Source: Antarctobacter albus
Lineage (GTDB): Bacteria > Pseudomonadota > Alphaproteobacteria > Rhodobacterales > Rhodobacteraceae
DNA length: 64,000 nucleotides
Direction: 5' to 3'
Assembly (NCBI RefSeq): GCF_900101505.1
Contig: NZ_FMZI01000004.1
Coordinates: 115,670 to 179,669 of the forward strand
Both the position numbers and the translations under genes were made by a program. Below are positions 35,445 through 46,387 of this stretch, piece after piece. The first letter of the stretch is position 1, and every line of letters begins with the position of its first letter. Below the pieces are notes generated by a model. It was not told the DNA's origin and searched no databases. It saw nothing but the letters and a program-made list of their open reading frames with translations.

Positions 35445-37331
35445 ATGTCAGAGCACCGCCTGCATCTGGCCGAGGCCAAGCTGGCCCAGGCAAAGGCCCG
35501 ACGAGGCCAGCCCATCAGCCATATCCTGATGGAGGAGGGTCGCGTCGCACCGACCGAGATGTTGGGCGCGATGGCCGAGGCCAGCCGCATCGGCCAATCG
35601 GTGCCCCAAGTCGTCGTGGCAGAGGCCATCGCCTCTCGCGAGGAGGTGCTGGAGGCGCAGGCGCAGCATTTCGGCGCCCTGGTCCTGCGCCGCCGCGACA
35701 GCCCGCCCGTCCCCGCCGTCATCGACCGGCTGCCGCCGGAGTTCTGCCTGGAGCACGGGGTCCTGCCCTGGATGCGCGTGGGCGACACTCTGCTGCTGGC
35801 CACCTCCCGACCAGATGATTTCCCCGACCTGCTGCCGCTCTTGCCGCCCGACATCGGCCCCGTCGTCATGGCGCTGGCGCTGGAGGCCGACATTCACGCC
35901 GAGATCTCGGCCCGGGCCGGCGCCCGGCTGGCAGAGGCTGCCGAGACATGGGTCCCCGACGAGGACAGCTGCCGCGACCTGAACCGGATGACCCCGCGCA
36001 CGCGGATGCTGGCGATTGGCGCGGGCCTCCTCTGCCTGGTGTTGCTGCTGTTGGCGCCGCGCCTGCTGTTCGGGGCCGCGCTGCTTCTGGCGCTGGGATC
36101 CCTGGTGCTGGCGCAACTGATGAAGCTGGCGGCCCTCGCCGCCCTGCCCCGGCGCGCTCCGCCGGTCCATGCCACCCTGCCCGCGGACCCGCCGCTTGTC
36201 TCGATCCTGGTGCCGCTCTTTCGCGAAGAGGACATCGCCCAGACGCTGGTCAAACGCCTGTCGCGGCTCTCCTACCCCAAGGCCCTGCTGGATGTCGTTC
36301 TGGTGCTGGAGGCCGAGGACCAGCTGACCCGCGAAACCCTGTCCCGCACCCGTCTGCCGCCCTGGATGCGCACGATCACCGTGCCCCCCGGCCGGATCAC
36401 GACCAAGCCCCGGGCGCTGAACTATGCCTACCGGTTCACCCGCGGGCAGATCGTCGGAATCTACGATGCCGAGGATGCCCCCGCCCCCGACCAGATCACC
36501 CGCGTCGCGGGCCATTTTGCCCGCGCCCGGGCCGAGGTCGGCTGCCTGCAGGGCATCCTCGACTACTACAATCCGCGCGCCAACTGGCTGTCGCGCTGTT
36601 TCACCATCGAATACGCCAGCTGGTTCCGCATCCTGCTACCCGGCCTGTCCCGTCTGGGCTTTGTCGTGCCACTGGGCGGAACGACGGTGTTCTTTCGCCG
36701 CGAGGTTCTGGAAAAGGTCTGCGGCTGGGACGCGCATAACGTGACCGAGGACGCCGACCTTGGCGTGCGCCTTGCGCGGCACGGGTTTCGGACCGAACTG
36801 ATTTCCAGCGTCACCCGCGAGGAGGCCAACAACCGCTTCTGGCCCTGGATCAAGCAGCGGTCTCGCTGGCTCAAGGGCTACGGGATCACCTGGTGGGTCC
36901 ATACCCGCAACCCGCGCAGGCTATGGCGCGATCTCGGCCCGAAACGCTTTGTCGGGGTGCAGTTGCTTTTCCTGACGACACTGGTGCAATTCGCGCTTGC
37001 GCCGGTTCTGTGGTCCTTCTGGCTGATCCTGATGGGGCTGCCGCACCCGCTGGACCCACACCTCTCGCGCCCCCTGATCCTAGGTCTGACGACGCTTTTT
37101 CTCAGCGCCGAGGCGGTGTCGATCTTGATCGGCCTTGCCGCGCTGGCCCGTAGCCCGCACCGCGCGCTCTTTGCCTGGGTGCCGACGCTCTTCGCCTATT
37201 TCCCGCTGGGAACACTGGCGATCTACAAGGCGCTTTGGGAAACCCTGCGCAACCCCTTCTACTGGGACAAGACCCAGCATGGCCGCTCGGCCCCGGACCG
37301 CCCCGGATCGGACCTGCCGCCCGAGGGCTGA
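35445..37331 (+). CDS. Membrane glycosyltransferase family 2 with N-terminal GspE/MshEN-like domain
   Basis: The 628-residue protein has an N-terminal cytoplasmic segment (about 1-170) reminiscent of the GspE N-terminal domain, with HILMEEGRVAPTEMLGAM and LEHGVLPWMRVGDTLLLATS. Two helices follow (about 190-230). The family 2 catalytic domain has SILVPLFREEDIAQTLVKRL, the DxD motif in GIYDAEDAPAP near residue 340, TEDADLGVRL near 432, and QRSRWLKGYG near 470. Four further helices end the protein. This resembles XagB-type polysaccharide synthases that make surface polymers. The upstream gap contains an AT-rich promoter-like region. Confidence 0.85.
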   Translation: MSEHRLHLAEAKLAQAKARRGQPISHILMEEGRVAPTEMLGAMAEASRIGQSVPQVVVAEAIASREEVLEAQAQHFGALVLRRRDSPPVPAVIDRLPPEFCLEHGVLPWMRVGDTLLLATSRPDDFPDLLPLLPPDIGPVVMALALEADIHAEISARAGARLAEAAETWVPDEDSCRDLNRMTPRTRMLAIGAGLLCLVLLLLAPRLLFGAALLLALGSLVLAQLMKLAALAALPRRAPPVHATLPADPPLVSILVPLFREEDIAQTLVKRLSRLSYPKALLDVVLVLEAEDQLTRETLSRTRLPPWMRTITVPPGRITTKPRALNYAYRFTRGQIVGIYDAEDAPAPDQITRVAGHFARARAEVGCLQGILDYYNPRANWLSRCFTIEYASWFRILLPGLSRLGFVVPLGGTTVFFRREVLEKVCGWDAHNVTEDADLGVRLARHGFRTELISSVTREEANNRFWPWIKQRSRWLKGYGITWWVHTRNPRRLWRDLGPKRFVGVQLLFLTTLVQFALAPVLWSFWLILMGLPHPLDPHLSRPLILGLTTLFLSAEAVSILIGLAALARSPHRALFAWVPTLFAYFPLGTLAIYKALWETLRNPFYWDKTQHGRSAPDRPGSDLPPEG

Positions 37332-37339
37332 GGCCGAGG

Positions 37340-37990
37340 TCACACCGTCATGTGCTCGGCGTTGTCCTGTTTCAGGCGAGTGATGAACGCGGTCGAGATA
37401 TGGTCGCGCAGCGCACGGTAGGCGGCGTCCTCGTCCCGCTTGGAAACCGCATCGACAATGGCCTGGTGTTCGCCCAGCGCGATCTCGCCCCGCCCCTTCG
37501 CTGCCAGCGAGGTTGTCGCCATCAGCGCCATCGACCGATAGACAAGGTCCAGTTGCTGCACCAGGTAGCGATTGTGCGAAGCCAGGTGGATCATCCGGTG
37601 GAACCGCCGGTTGGCGCGCGCCATCGCCGCCGGGTCGTTCAACAGGGCGCGATCCTCTTCGATCATGTCGCGCAGCACCCGCACCTCTTCCTCGGTGGCG
37701 TGCCTTGCCGCCAGCCGCGCGGCCAGCCCCTCCAGCTCGGAGCGTACCGCGTAAAGTTCGGCCATCTGGTTGTGATCCAGCGAGGCCACGATCAGCGACC
37801 GCCCGTCGCGCGCCAAGAGCGACTGGGTTTCCAGCCGTTGCAACGCTTCGCGGATCGGCGTGCGCGACACGCCGAAACGCTCTGCCAACTCGCTTTCCAC
37901 CAGGCGGTCTCCCGGCTTGTAGATACCTGAATCGATGGCTTCGAGTATCATCGTATAGGCATCTTTCTGTGCCGGCTTGACCTCGCTCAT
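37340..37990 (-). CDS. GntR-family (FCD-domain) transcriptional regulator
   Basis: I start at the ATG at 37988-37990 (216 residues), preceded by GGGAGG. The winged helix-turn-helix is at residues about 8-70 (DRLVESELAERFGVSRTPIR), and an FCD effector domain follows (LYAVRSELEGLAARLAARHA, RRFHRMIHLASHNRYLVQQL), with the conserved metal-binding histidines in HRMIHLASH and GEHQAIVDAV and DHISTAF. Such FadR/FCD members usually sense carboxylic acids. It is convergent with the glycosyltransferase gene and divergent from the HAD hydrolase gene; its target is unknown. Confidence 0.88.
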   Translation of the reverse strand: MSEVKPAQKDAYTMILEAIDSGIYKPGDRLVESELAERFGVSRTPIREALQRLETQSLLARDGRSLIVASLDHNQMAELYAVRSELEGLAARLAARHATEEEVRVLRDMIEEDRALLNDPAAMARANRRFHRMIHLASHNRYLVQQLDLVYRSMALMATTSLAAKGRGEIALGEHQAIVDAVSKRDEDAAYRALRDHISTAFITRLKQDNAEHMTV

Positions 37991-38091
37991 AGAACCCTCC
38001 CTGCGTCCACCGCGCCACGATAGCGCCAGCAGCATGGCAGGTTCAAGCTGCGCGGATTGCCGCGCGACCGAGCAAAAGGTAGGCATTCGAC

Positions 38092-38736
38092 ATGACCAAG
38101 AACAGATTTGCCCATGTGCGGGCCTGGGTCTTCGACCTAGACAACACGCTCTACTCTCCTGCCGTGCGCCTTTTCGACCAGATCGAGGCGCGCATGAACA
38201 GCTATGTCATGCGCGTGACCGGCGCCGCCCGGGACGAGGCCGCCCAGCTGCGCCGCGACTACTGGGCGCGCTACGGGACCACCCTGGCCGGGCTGATGAC
38301 CCATCACGAGGTCGACCCCGAAGACTACCTGGTGGACGTACACGACATTTCATTCGACGCGCTGACCCCCGATCCGCACCTTGCCGAGCTGATCGCCACC
38401 CTGCCCGGCCGCCGCATCGTCTACACGAACGGCAGCGCCCCCTATGCCGCCCAGGTGCTCAAGGCGCGCGGGCTGGAGGCCGCCTTTGACGCGATCTATG
38501 GCGTCGAAGACGCAGGATACACGCCCAAGCCCCGGCCCGAGGCATTCGAGCGCATCTTTGCCCGCGACGGGCTGGACCCGGCAGTAGCGGCGATGTTCGA
38601 GGACGATCCGCGCAACCTGGCCGCCCCGCACGCGATGGGCATGCGTACGGTTCACGTCGCGCCCGAGGCGGCCCCGGCGGACCACATCCACCACCACACA
38701 GACGACCTTGTGGCGTTCCTGCGCGGGTTGAAATAG
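38092..38736 (+). CDS. HAD-superfamily pyrimidine 5'-nucleotidase
   Basis: The 214-residue protein has all HAD motifs: I is WVFDLDNTLYSP near residue 12, II is RRIVYTNGSAPYA, III includes the lysine in GYTPKPRPEAFERIF and IV is AAMFEDDPRNLAAPHAMGMR. The NTLYSP motif and length match the SDT1/YjjG-like pyrimidine 5'-nucleotidase branch, which dephosphorylates UMP or CMP in the cytoplasm. It is 101 bases from the divergent GntR gene, which could control it. Confidence 0.88.
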   Translation: MTKNRFAHVRAWVFDLDNTLYSPAVRLFDQIEARMNSYVMRVTGAARDEAAQLRRDYWARYGTTLAGLMTHHEVDPEDYLVDVHDISFDALTPDPHLAELIATLPGRRIVYTNGSAPYAAQVLKARGLEAAFDAIYGVEDAGYTPKPRPEAFERIFARDGLDPAVAAMFEDDPRNLAAPHAMGMRTVHVAPEAAPADHIHHHTDDLVAFLRGLK

Positions 38737-38860
38737 CGCGCCGCCAAGGCGGGCGGAGAATTGATCCACAAAAGCTTCATGTGGCATGCGACATTAAGCA
38801 CCTGTTCGGCGGGCACCGAAGTGTTATCTCCACCATCAGAACAGATCAGGAGATGCGAAT

Positions 38861-39067
38861 ATGTCGAGTGCCGAAACCGCCGCCGCCCAGGACATGCCCC
38901 GCAAGGCGATCTCGCCCGAACAGGTGGCCTACCTGATCGCCGCCTTGCTGGTGGGCGCCGGCGCCGCGATGACCGCGCTTTTCGGCCTTCCCGGGCTTGC
39001 GATGACGGCCCTGGCCCTCGTTCCGGTGGTCTACGTCGTGCTGATCCTCATCTCCGTCGGCAAGTAA
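38861..39067 (+). CDS. Small membrane protein of unknown function
   Basis: The 68-residue protein, MSSAETAAAQDMPRKAISPE at the start, has two hydrophobic segments at about residues 22-43 and 46-65. An AGGAGATG site precedes the ATG by about seven bases, and codon use fits the genome. No family was recognised. It may be co-transcribed with the hydroxylase gene 92 bases downstream. Confidence 0.5.
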   Translation: MSSAETAAAQDMPRKAISPEQVAYLIAALLVGAGAAMTALFGLPGLAMTALALVPVVYVVLILISVGK

Positions 39068-39159
39068 CCCCGCGACCGCAAACCGCGCCCCGCGCGACAC
39101 CGATCCCGATACACATTCCCCCGCACCCGCCCTAGGGTCCCGGCAAAGGAGTCGTGAAG

Positions 39160-40353
39160 ATGGATTACGATATCGTCATTTCGGGCGGCGGCATCGCGGG
39201 TCTGACCGCGGCTGCGGGCTTTGCCTCGGCCGGGTTCTCGACGCTCTGCGTCGACCCCACCCCGCCGGTGACAGAGCGCGAGGCCGACGGTGCGGACCTG
39301 CGCACCACGGCCTTCCTGCAACCGGCCCAGGCCTTTCTCGACGAAATCGGCCTCTGGTCCCGGCTGGCGGATCACGCCATGCCGTTGCAGGTCATGCGGA
39401 TCGTCGATGCGGGCGGCCCGGTGGCCGAGCCGCGCGTGACCCGCGATTTCGACGCCGCCGACCTTTCGGACCGCCCCTTTGGCTGGAACCTGCCCAACTG
39501 GCTGCTGCGGCGGGAAATGGCGGCCCGCCTGGGCGAGCTGGCCAATGTCGATTTCCGACCCGGCACCGGCACGACCGCGCTCTTCACCCGCGAGGGCGAG
39601 GCCCGCGTGACGCTTTCGGACGGCAGCAAGGTGCGCTGCCGGATGGTGGTGGCGGCGGACGGACGCGCATCGCCCATGCGCCAGGCGGCGGGCATCGGCG
39701 TCAAGACAACGCGGTTCGGGCAAAAGGCGCTGGCCTTCGCGGTCACGCATCCGATCCCGCATTGCAACGTCTCGACGGAAATCCACCGCACCGGCGGCCC
39801 CTTCACCCTGGTTCCCCTGCCTGACCTCGATGGCCGCCCCTGTTCCGCCGTGGTCTGGATGGAGGACGGCCCAAAGGCACAACGCCTCTTCGATCTGGAC
39901 CCCGCGACTTTCCAGGCGGAAATGTCGGAACGGTCGTGCTTTCTCTTCGGTCCGCTGGAACTGGCCTCGCGTCGCACGATCTGGCCGATCATCGCGAAAG
40001 AGGCGGAACGCCTGTCGTCCCAACGCCTCGCACTGGTGGCCGAGGCGGCGCATGTGGTGCCCCCCATCGGCGCACAGGGCCTGAACATGAGCCTCAAGGA
40101 TCTCGCCGCCCTGCGCGACCTGGCACTGGCCCGCCCCGAGGGTCTGGGCGATGCGCAGATGCTGTCCGCCTACCACCGCTCTCGCATCACGGATATCCGC
40201 GCCCGCGTTGCCGGGATCACCGCGCTGAACCGCATTTCTCAGCTCTCGGCGCAGCCGCTGCGCGACATCCGCGCCAAGGGGCTGGACGCGCTCTATGGCC
40301 TCAAGCCGGTGCGGACCTCGCTCATGCAGATGGGACTGGGCGCGCGCGGATAG
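39160..40353 (+). CDS. UbiH/UbiF-family FAD-dependent monooxygenase (ubiquinone biosynthesis type)
   Basis: The start at 39160 has AAGGAG eight bases upstream; the GTG two codons earlier is too close to that site. The 397-residue protein has the FAD-binding motif DIVISGGGIAGLTAAAGFAS, the DG motif VVAADGRASPMRQAAGI near residue 165, and the GD-like motif LVAEAAHVVPPIGAQGLNMS near residue 295, where the usual GD reads AEAAH. These fit the UbiH/UbiF/COQ6 hydroxylases that act on the ring of ubiquinone precursors. The exact position hydroxylated cannot be told. It is read toward a GC-rich repeat. Confidence 0.85.
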   Translation: MDYDIVISGGGIAGLTAAAGFASAGFSTLCVDPTPPVTEREADGADLRTTAFLQPAQAFLDEIGLWSRLADHAMPLQVMRIVDAGGPVAEPRVTRDFDAADLSDRPFGWNLPNWLLRREMAARLGELANVDFRPGTGTTALFTREGEARVTLSDGSKVRCRMVVAADGRASPMRQAAGIGVKTTRFGQKALAFAVTHPIPHCNVSTEIHRTGGPFTLVPLPDLDGRPCSAVVWMEDGPKAQRLFDLDPATFQAEMSERSCFLFGPLELASRRTIWPIIAKEAERLSSQRLALVAEAAHVVPPIGAQGLNMSLKDLAALRDLALARPEGLGDAQMLSAYHRSRITDIRARVAGITALNRISQLSAQPLRDIRAKGLDALYGLKPVRTSLMQMGLGARG

Positions 40354-40359
40354 GGGGAC

Positions 40360-40504
40360 AGGGGGCGCTGCCCCCTCTGGGCCCAAGGCCCATTCACCCC
40401 CGAGGGTATTTCGAAAACCAAAGAAGACTGGCGCGCGGCCCTTGTTTCTTTGGGCCCAAAATACCTCCGGGGGAGTCGCCAGGGGCGACGGGGGCAGAGC
40501 CCCC
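40360..40504. repeat. GC-rich intergenic repeat element with nested hairpins
   Basis: The element has a hairpin AGGGGGC-GCT-GCCCCCT at 40360-40376 and another GGGGGC-AGA-GCCCCC at 40490-40504. Between them, CCCCCGAGGGTATTT at 40397-40411 and AAATACCTCCGGGGG at 40459-40473 form a long-range inverted repeat matching at 13 of 15 positions. It lies between two convergent genes. Such elements are frequent between genes of Rhodobacteraceae as I know them; its copy number cannot be seen here. It may act as a bidirectional terminator. Confidence 0.65.
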
Positions 40505-40506
40505 TC

Positions 40507-41634
40507 CTACAGAACCTCGTCCACCACCTTGCGCAACCGCGCCACCGTGGCCTCGACATCGTACAGCTTGTCCAGCCCGAACAGACCGATGCGGAAGGTG
40601 GAGAACTCCGGCGGCTCGTCGCATTGCAACGGCACACCCGCCGCGATCTGCATGCCGTGGGCCGCAAAAGCCTTGCCCGTCTTGATATCCGGATCGGCGG
40701 TATAGCAGACCACCACGCCCGGTGCGCCGTAGCCATCTGCAGCGACGGATGTCACGCCCTTTTCGGCGAACATCGCCCGTACCGCGTCCCCAAGCGCCCA
40801 TTGTGCCGCCTTCAGCTTGTCGAACCCATAGGTGCGGGTTTCGGCCATCGTGTCGCGGAAGGACCGCAACCCGTCTGTCGGCATGGTGGCGTGGTAGGCA
40901 TGGCCGCCGTTCTCGTAGGCCTGCATGATCTGGTACCATTTCTTCAGGTCGACGGCGAAACTGTCCGAGGTGGTTTCCTCCAGCCGCGCAAGCGCGCGGT
41001 CCGACATCATCACCAACCCCGCGCAGGGGGTCGAGGACCAGCCCTTTTGCGGCGCAGAGATCAGCACGTCGACCCCGGTGGTGCGCATGTCGACCCAGGC
41101 GCAGCCCGAGGCGATGCAGTCGAGCACCATCAGCGCCCCCACATCATGCGCGGCCTTGGCCAGCCGGGTGACATAGTCATCCGGCAGGATCACCCCGGCC
41201 GAGGTTTCGACATGCGGAGCAAAGACGACATCGGGGCGCGTCTCGGCGATCTTGGCCTCGACCTCTTCGATCGGCGCGGGGGCAAAGGGCGCATCCGGCG
41301 CGTTGCCGGTGCGGCGTGCCTTCATCACCGTGGTCTCGCCTGCGAAAGCACCGGCCTCGAAAATCTGCGACCAGCGGTAGGAGAACCAGCCGTTGCGCAC
41401 CACCAGCACGTCAGCACCGCGCCCGAACTGGCGGGCCACCGCCTCCATCCCGTAGGTGCCGCCACCGGGCACCACGGCCACGCCATCGGCGGCATAGACT
41501 TCTTTCAGCATGGCCGAGATGTCGCGCATCACCTCCTGGAAAGCGGCGGACATGTGGTTGAGCGAGCGGTCGGTGAAGACGACCGAGAATTCTTCCATCC
41601 CGTCGGGATCGACTGTGTCTAGCAAGGCAGCCAT
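40507..41634 (-). CDS. Class V aminotransferase (alanine/serine-glyoxylate type)
   Basis: From the ATG at 41632-41634, which has GGAGG close upstream, the protein has 375 residues; longer readings lack similarity. It is a PLP-dependent class V aminotransferase: GVAVVPGGGTYGMEAVARQF near residue 55, the active-site lysine near residue 197 in ISAPQKGWSSTPCAGLVMM, and FRIGLFGLDKLYDVEATVAR at the end. It probably transaminates alanine, serine or aspartate with glyoxylate or a related keto acid. The gene stands alone between the repeat element and a small periplasmic protein gene. Confidence 0.88.
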   Translation of the reverse strand: MAALLDTVDPDGMEEFSVVFTDRSLNHMSAAFQEVMRDISAMLKEVYAADGVAVVPGGGTYGMEAVARQFGRGADVLVVRNGWFSYRWSQIFEAGAFAGETTVMKARRTGNAPDAPFAPAPIEEVEAKIAETRPDVVFAPHVETSAGVILPDDYVTRLAKAAHDVGALMVLDCIASGCAWVDMRTTGVDVLISAPQKGWSSTPCAGLVMMSDRALARLEETTSDSFAVDLKKWYQIMQAYENGGHAYHATMPTDGLRSFRDTMAETRTYGFDKLKAAQWALGDAVRAMFAEKGVTSVAADGYGAPGVVVCYTADPDIKTGKAFAAHGMQIAAGVPLQCDEPPEFSTFRIGLFGLDKLYDVEATVARLRKVVDEVL

Positions 41635-41709
41635 AGGGTCCTCCATGTTTGCCCAAAGCTCTATCCCGCCCGGCGCGCGGCGAAAAGACCAACCAATGGG
41701 GCAGATACG

Positions 41710-41741
41710 AAAAACGGCGGCGCAAGGCATGCGCCGCCGTT
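41710..41741 (-). terminator. Rho-independent terminator of the small periplasmic protein gene
   Basis: On the minus strand AACGGCGGCGCA pairs perfectly with TGCGCCGCCGTT over a 5-base loop and is followed by U residues. It separates the small periplasmic gene from the aminotransferase gene. Confidence 0.85.
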
Positions 41742-41770
41742 CCCAAAGTCTCGGGCCGTGACCCGCAGGA

Positions 41771-42112
41771 TCAGTTGCTGACCAGCTCCGTGCGAGGCGT
41801 ATGGCCGGCCACCACCACGACATCGCCGGTGCGGATGAACTTGAAGGTCGCGTCCGGCGCGTCCGGCAGGCCGAAGGTGACGTTGTCACCGTCTTGCAGC
41901 AGCATGACCAGGCGGGCGGGCTCTGCGGCTTCATCGGTGACATAGGTCGCGACCAGCTCAAACCCGCCCTCTGCCTCGGTCCAGTAGAGGCTCATATCGA
42001 TACCGGCCTCGTGCAGGGTGGCGCCCTCGGCGGCCTTGTCCAGGGCAACGGTGCCCGCCAGGGCGGCGGAAGAGGTCAAGGCGATGGCGGCGGCGGTCAG
42101 GATGGTTTTCAT
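41771..42112 (-). CDS. Small periplasmic protein of unknown function
   Basis: The 113-residue protein has a signal peptide (MKTILTAAAIALTSSAALAG) and a compact mature part with alternating hydrophobic strands (MSLYWTEAEGGFELVATYVT, VMLLQDGDNVTFGLPDAPDA). There are no cysteines in the mature part. It resembles small periplasmic beta proteins without recognised family. A terminator lies about 30 bases downstream. Confidence 0.6.
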   Translation of the reverse strand: MKTILTAAAIALTSSAALAGTVALDKAAEGATLHEAGIDMSLYWTEAEGGFELVATYVTDEAAEPARLVMLLQDGDNVTFGLPDAPDATFKFIRTGDVVVVAGHTPRTELVSN

Positions 42113-42302
42113 GATGGTCCCCAAGATATCTGCGGTTGCGCGGCGGGTCCGCCGATTGCAGGCCCGTTCAATTCTGCACCGCAGCATAAAAGACGACATC
42201 CGGAAAAAACCACGCACAATATCGCATAGCCGTCATGAGAAATCCGGCCAAGTATCTGCATACAAAGGAATACTACGCAAACATTGGCAAGACAAGACCT
42301 GT

Positions 42303-42757
42303 TTAGCCCAGCGGCCCGGGCCGCCGCTCCTCGCTCAGGAGCACGTTGGCGTCGAGGTTTCCCACCCCGGGCAGCGTCATGATGCGGCGGCGCAGCACGC
42401 GCTCGAAATCCGACAGGTCGCGCGCCACCACCCGCAGGCGGTAGTCATAAGCGCCCAGGACATGTTCCACCGTCTGCACCTCGGGGATGGCGCTGACCGC
42501 CCGTTCGAAATCCTCGAGGCTGACCCGCCCCTTGGTCGCCAGCTTGACCCCAAGGAAAACCGTCACGCCAAAGCCCAGCGCCGCCGTGTCCACATCCAGC
42601 CGGGTGGCACGGAACACGCCCGCCTCGCGCAGGCGCTTGATGCGGCGCCAGCAGGCGGGCTGCGACAGGCCCAGATCGCGCCCCAGTGCCCCGGCCGAGG
42701 CAGTGGCATCCTGCGCCAGCGCGCGGATCAGCGCCCGGTCGGTGTCGTCCAGGGCGA

Positions 42758-42761
<4 letters not shown>
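42303..42761 (-). CDS. Lrp/AsnC-family regulator (second of pair)
   Basis: The 152-residue protein has the N-terminal helix-turn-helix (MIALDDTDRALIRALAQDAT, LGRDLGLSQPACWRRIKRLR) and the C-terminal RAM ligand domain (FGVTVFLGVKLATKGRVSLE, VEHVLGAYDYRLRVVARDLS). Its start overlaps the stop of the upstream Lrp gene by four bases (ATGA), so both are translated together. Such pairs may form mixed oligomers. It likely responds to an amino acid, and the divergent ilvC gene is an obvious candidate target. Confidence 0.88.
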
Positions 42762-44372
<1,611 letters not shown>

Positions 44373-44409
44373 GGCCCTCGCCGGACTCTTCCGGTTATGG
44401 AACATCGCT

Positions 44410-44439
44410 GGAACGCCCCCATCGCGGGGCGTTCCTTTT
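44410..44439 (+). terminator. Rho-independent terminator after ilvC
   Basis: GGAACGCCCC and GGGGCGTTCC form a perfect 10-bp stem with a 6-base loop followed by four T, 37 bases after the ilvC stop. Confidence 0.92.
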
Positions 44440-44583
44440 CGTTTGAACAACCGAAAAAGATCGCCCCCAGGCAACGCACACCGATGACGCACATCATTTC
44501 TTGATCCTGAACGCCCAATCATGAAGGTTAATCAAATGTAAATTTTACGCCGACGGCAAATGTCGGCCAATATTGGAGCGACC

Positions 44584-46278
44584 ATGTCCGTCAACATCAT
44601 TGCCAGCAGCACGTCCACAGTGACCCTTTCCGGGTCTGCCCTCAGCCTCCTTCCCGAAGGCAACACCGTCTTCCCCAGTTCCGGCAATGGCGTCGTTTTA
44701 ACCAACACCACTTTTGCGGATGTGGTCATCCGGGGCGCCGTGACAGGCGCGACCGGGATCTCTGCCCCCGACGTCATCAGCGGGCGCGTGACCATTGTCG
44801 TCGGTGAAACCGGCACCGTCGACGCCGACAATGGCATCGTCAGCGCCCGGTTCGCCACGGTCATCGACATCCAGGGGGCGGTGACAGGAGTCTTCTCGAA
44901 CGGTGTGGTGATCGACACCCCCGCAACAGGGTCGTCCATATTCCCCTCCGTGATCTCGGTCTCGGGGTCTGTCTTTGGCAACAACAACGGACTCCAAATC
45001 GATCAGGCCCGAACTGTGGTCCACAATTCGGGGCGCATCGTGGGAAGCACGGGCATCCAGATCAACGAGCCGGACACCCACATCACCAACAGCGGCGAAA
45101 TCATCGGAAACAGCCGCTTCTCCGGCCCGGGTGACTTTGGGCGGGCGATCGAAGGCAGCGCCGCGCTCGACATCAGAAACTCCGGTCTTCTCAGCGGCAC
45201 CGCCGTGGACGTCGTCCTGTCGACCTCGTCCACGGCCACCGACCGCTTGCTGAACACGGGTCTTGTCGATGGCAGCGTGAACATGGCGGGCGGCAGCGAC
45301 GTGGTCATCAACACCGGTCAGATCCTTGGCAACGTTACGCTCGGCGATGGAAGCGACGGCTATCACGGGTTCGGTTCCGGGATAACCACGGCTCTTGTCG
45401 CGGGTGGAAATGGCAACGACACGCTGGCCGGCGGCGACCTGGCCGACGACCTCGATGGCGGCCCCGACGACGACAAGCTGGTGGGCCGGGGCGGCGACGA
45501 CACCTTGACCGGCGGCGGCGGCGCGGACCTGATTTTTGGCGGGGCGGGCAGCGACAGCGTGAATGCCGGCACCGAGAACGACACCGTGCGCGGCGGCGAC
45601 GGTGACGACACGGTCTTTGGCGGCTCGGGCGATGACGACATCTTTGCCAACGCGGGTGACGACGACCTGATCGGCGAGGCTGGCAACGATTTCATCCAGG
45701 GCGGCGCGGGCAACGACTATATCGAAGGCGGCGCCGACAACGATACGCTGAACGGCAACGCGGACGGTGACAGCATCTATGGCGATGGCGGCAACGATGT
45801 GCTGATCGGCCAGGATGGCAGCGACGAACTTTACGGCGGCGACGACAACGACACGATGGACGGCGGCGCGGGCGACGACATCCTGGAAGGCGAAAACGGC
45901 GATGACATCCTGCGTGGCCGGGCCGGCGAGGACGAGCTTGCGGGTGGGCTGGGCCGGGACTTCCTGTCCGGCGGTCAGGACGCGGACCAGTTCGTGTTCC
46001 GCGCGCTTGCGGAAACCGCCGTGGGTGCCAATCGCGACCAGATCCTCGACTTCGAACAGGGCCTGGACAGCATCGTGGTCGCAGGCCTTTCGCCGGGTGT
46101 CTTCGAGTTTCGCGGCACGACCGCTTTTGCGCCCTCCGGAAACCCGGAACTGCGGCTGGTCGAAACGGCGACCGGCTCGACCATCGTGCAGATCGACGCG
46201 AACGGCGACGGCACGGCGGACGCGGAAATTCGCGTTGCCAATGTCACCGGGCTGACAGCGGATGATTTCGTGCTCTGA
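44584..46278 (+). CDS. RTX protein 1 of the array (variable solenoid + RTX + T1SS tail)
   Basis: From the ATG at 44584 (GGAG seven bases upstream; an earlier ATG at 44560 has no good site) the protein has 564 residues and no signal peptide. Residues 1-275 carry short strands with N-x-G-x-I motifs (HNSGRIVGSTGIQI, NSGEIIGNS). RTX nonapeptides (GGxGxDxxx) run from about 275 to 442, the longest block but one. The last 122 residues start LRGRAGEDELAGGLGRDFLS and end with TADDFVL, like a serralysin-type secretion tail. The most divergent N-terminus of the set. It should be exported by a type I system not present in this window. Confidence 0.88.
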   Translation: MSVNIIASSTSTVTLSGSALSLLPEGNTVFPSSGNGVVLTNTTFADVVIRGAVTGATGISAPDVISGRVTIVVGETGTVDADNGIVSARFATVIDIQGAVTGVFSNGVVIDTPATGSSIFPSVISVSGSVFGNNNGLQIDQARTVVHNSGRIVGSTGIQINEPDTHITNSGEIIGNSRFSGPGDFGRAIEGSAALDIRNSGLLSGTAVDVVLSTSSTATDRLLNTGLVDGSVNMAGGSDVVINTGQILGNVTLGDGSDGYHGFGSGITTALVAGGNGNDTLAGGDLADDLDGGPDDDKLVGRGGDDTLTGGGGADLIFGGAGSDSVNAGTENDTVRGGDGDDTVFGGSGDDDIFANAGDDDLIGEAGNDFIQGGAGNDYIEGGADNDTLNGNADGDSIYGDGGNDVLIGQDGSDELYGGDDNDTMDGGAGDDILEGENGDDILRGRAGEDELAGGLGRDFLSGGQDADQFVFRALAETAVGANRDQILDFEQGLDSIVVAGLSPGVFEFRGTTAFAPSGNPELRLVETATGSTIVQIDANGDGTADAEIRVANVTGLTADDFVL

Positions 46279-46387
46279 CAACCAAGTCGAACCGGAGCCG
46301 CGCGCGCCCGCAAGCTTGTCTCGGCTCCCACCGCTCTCTGAAACGTAATTTTGCGCCCAATGGCGCTTTGGACAAAGGGATAGACCA

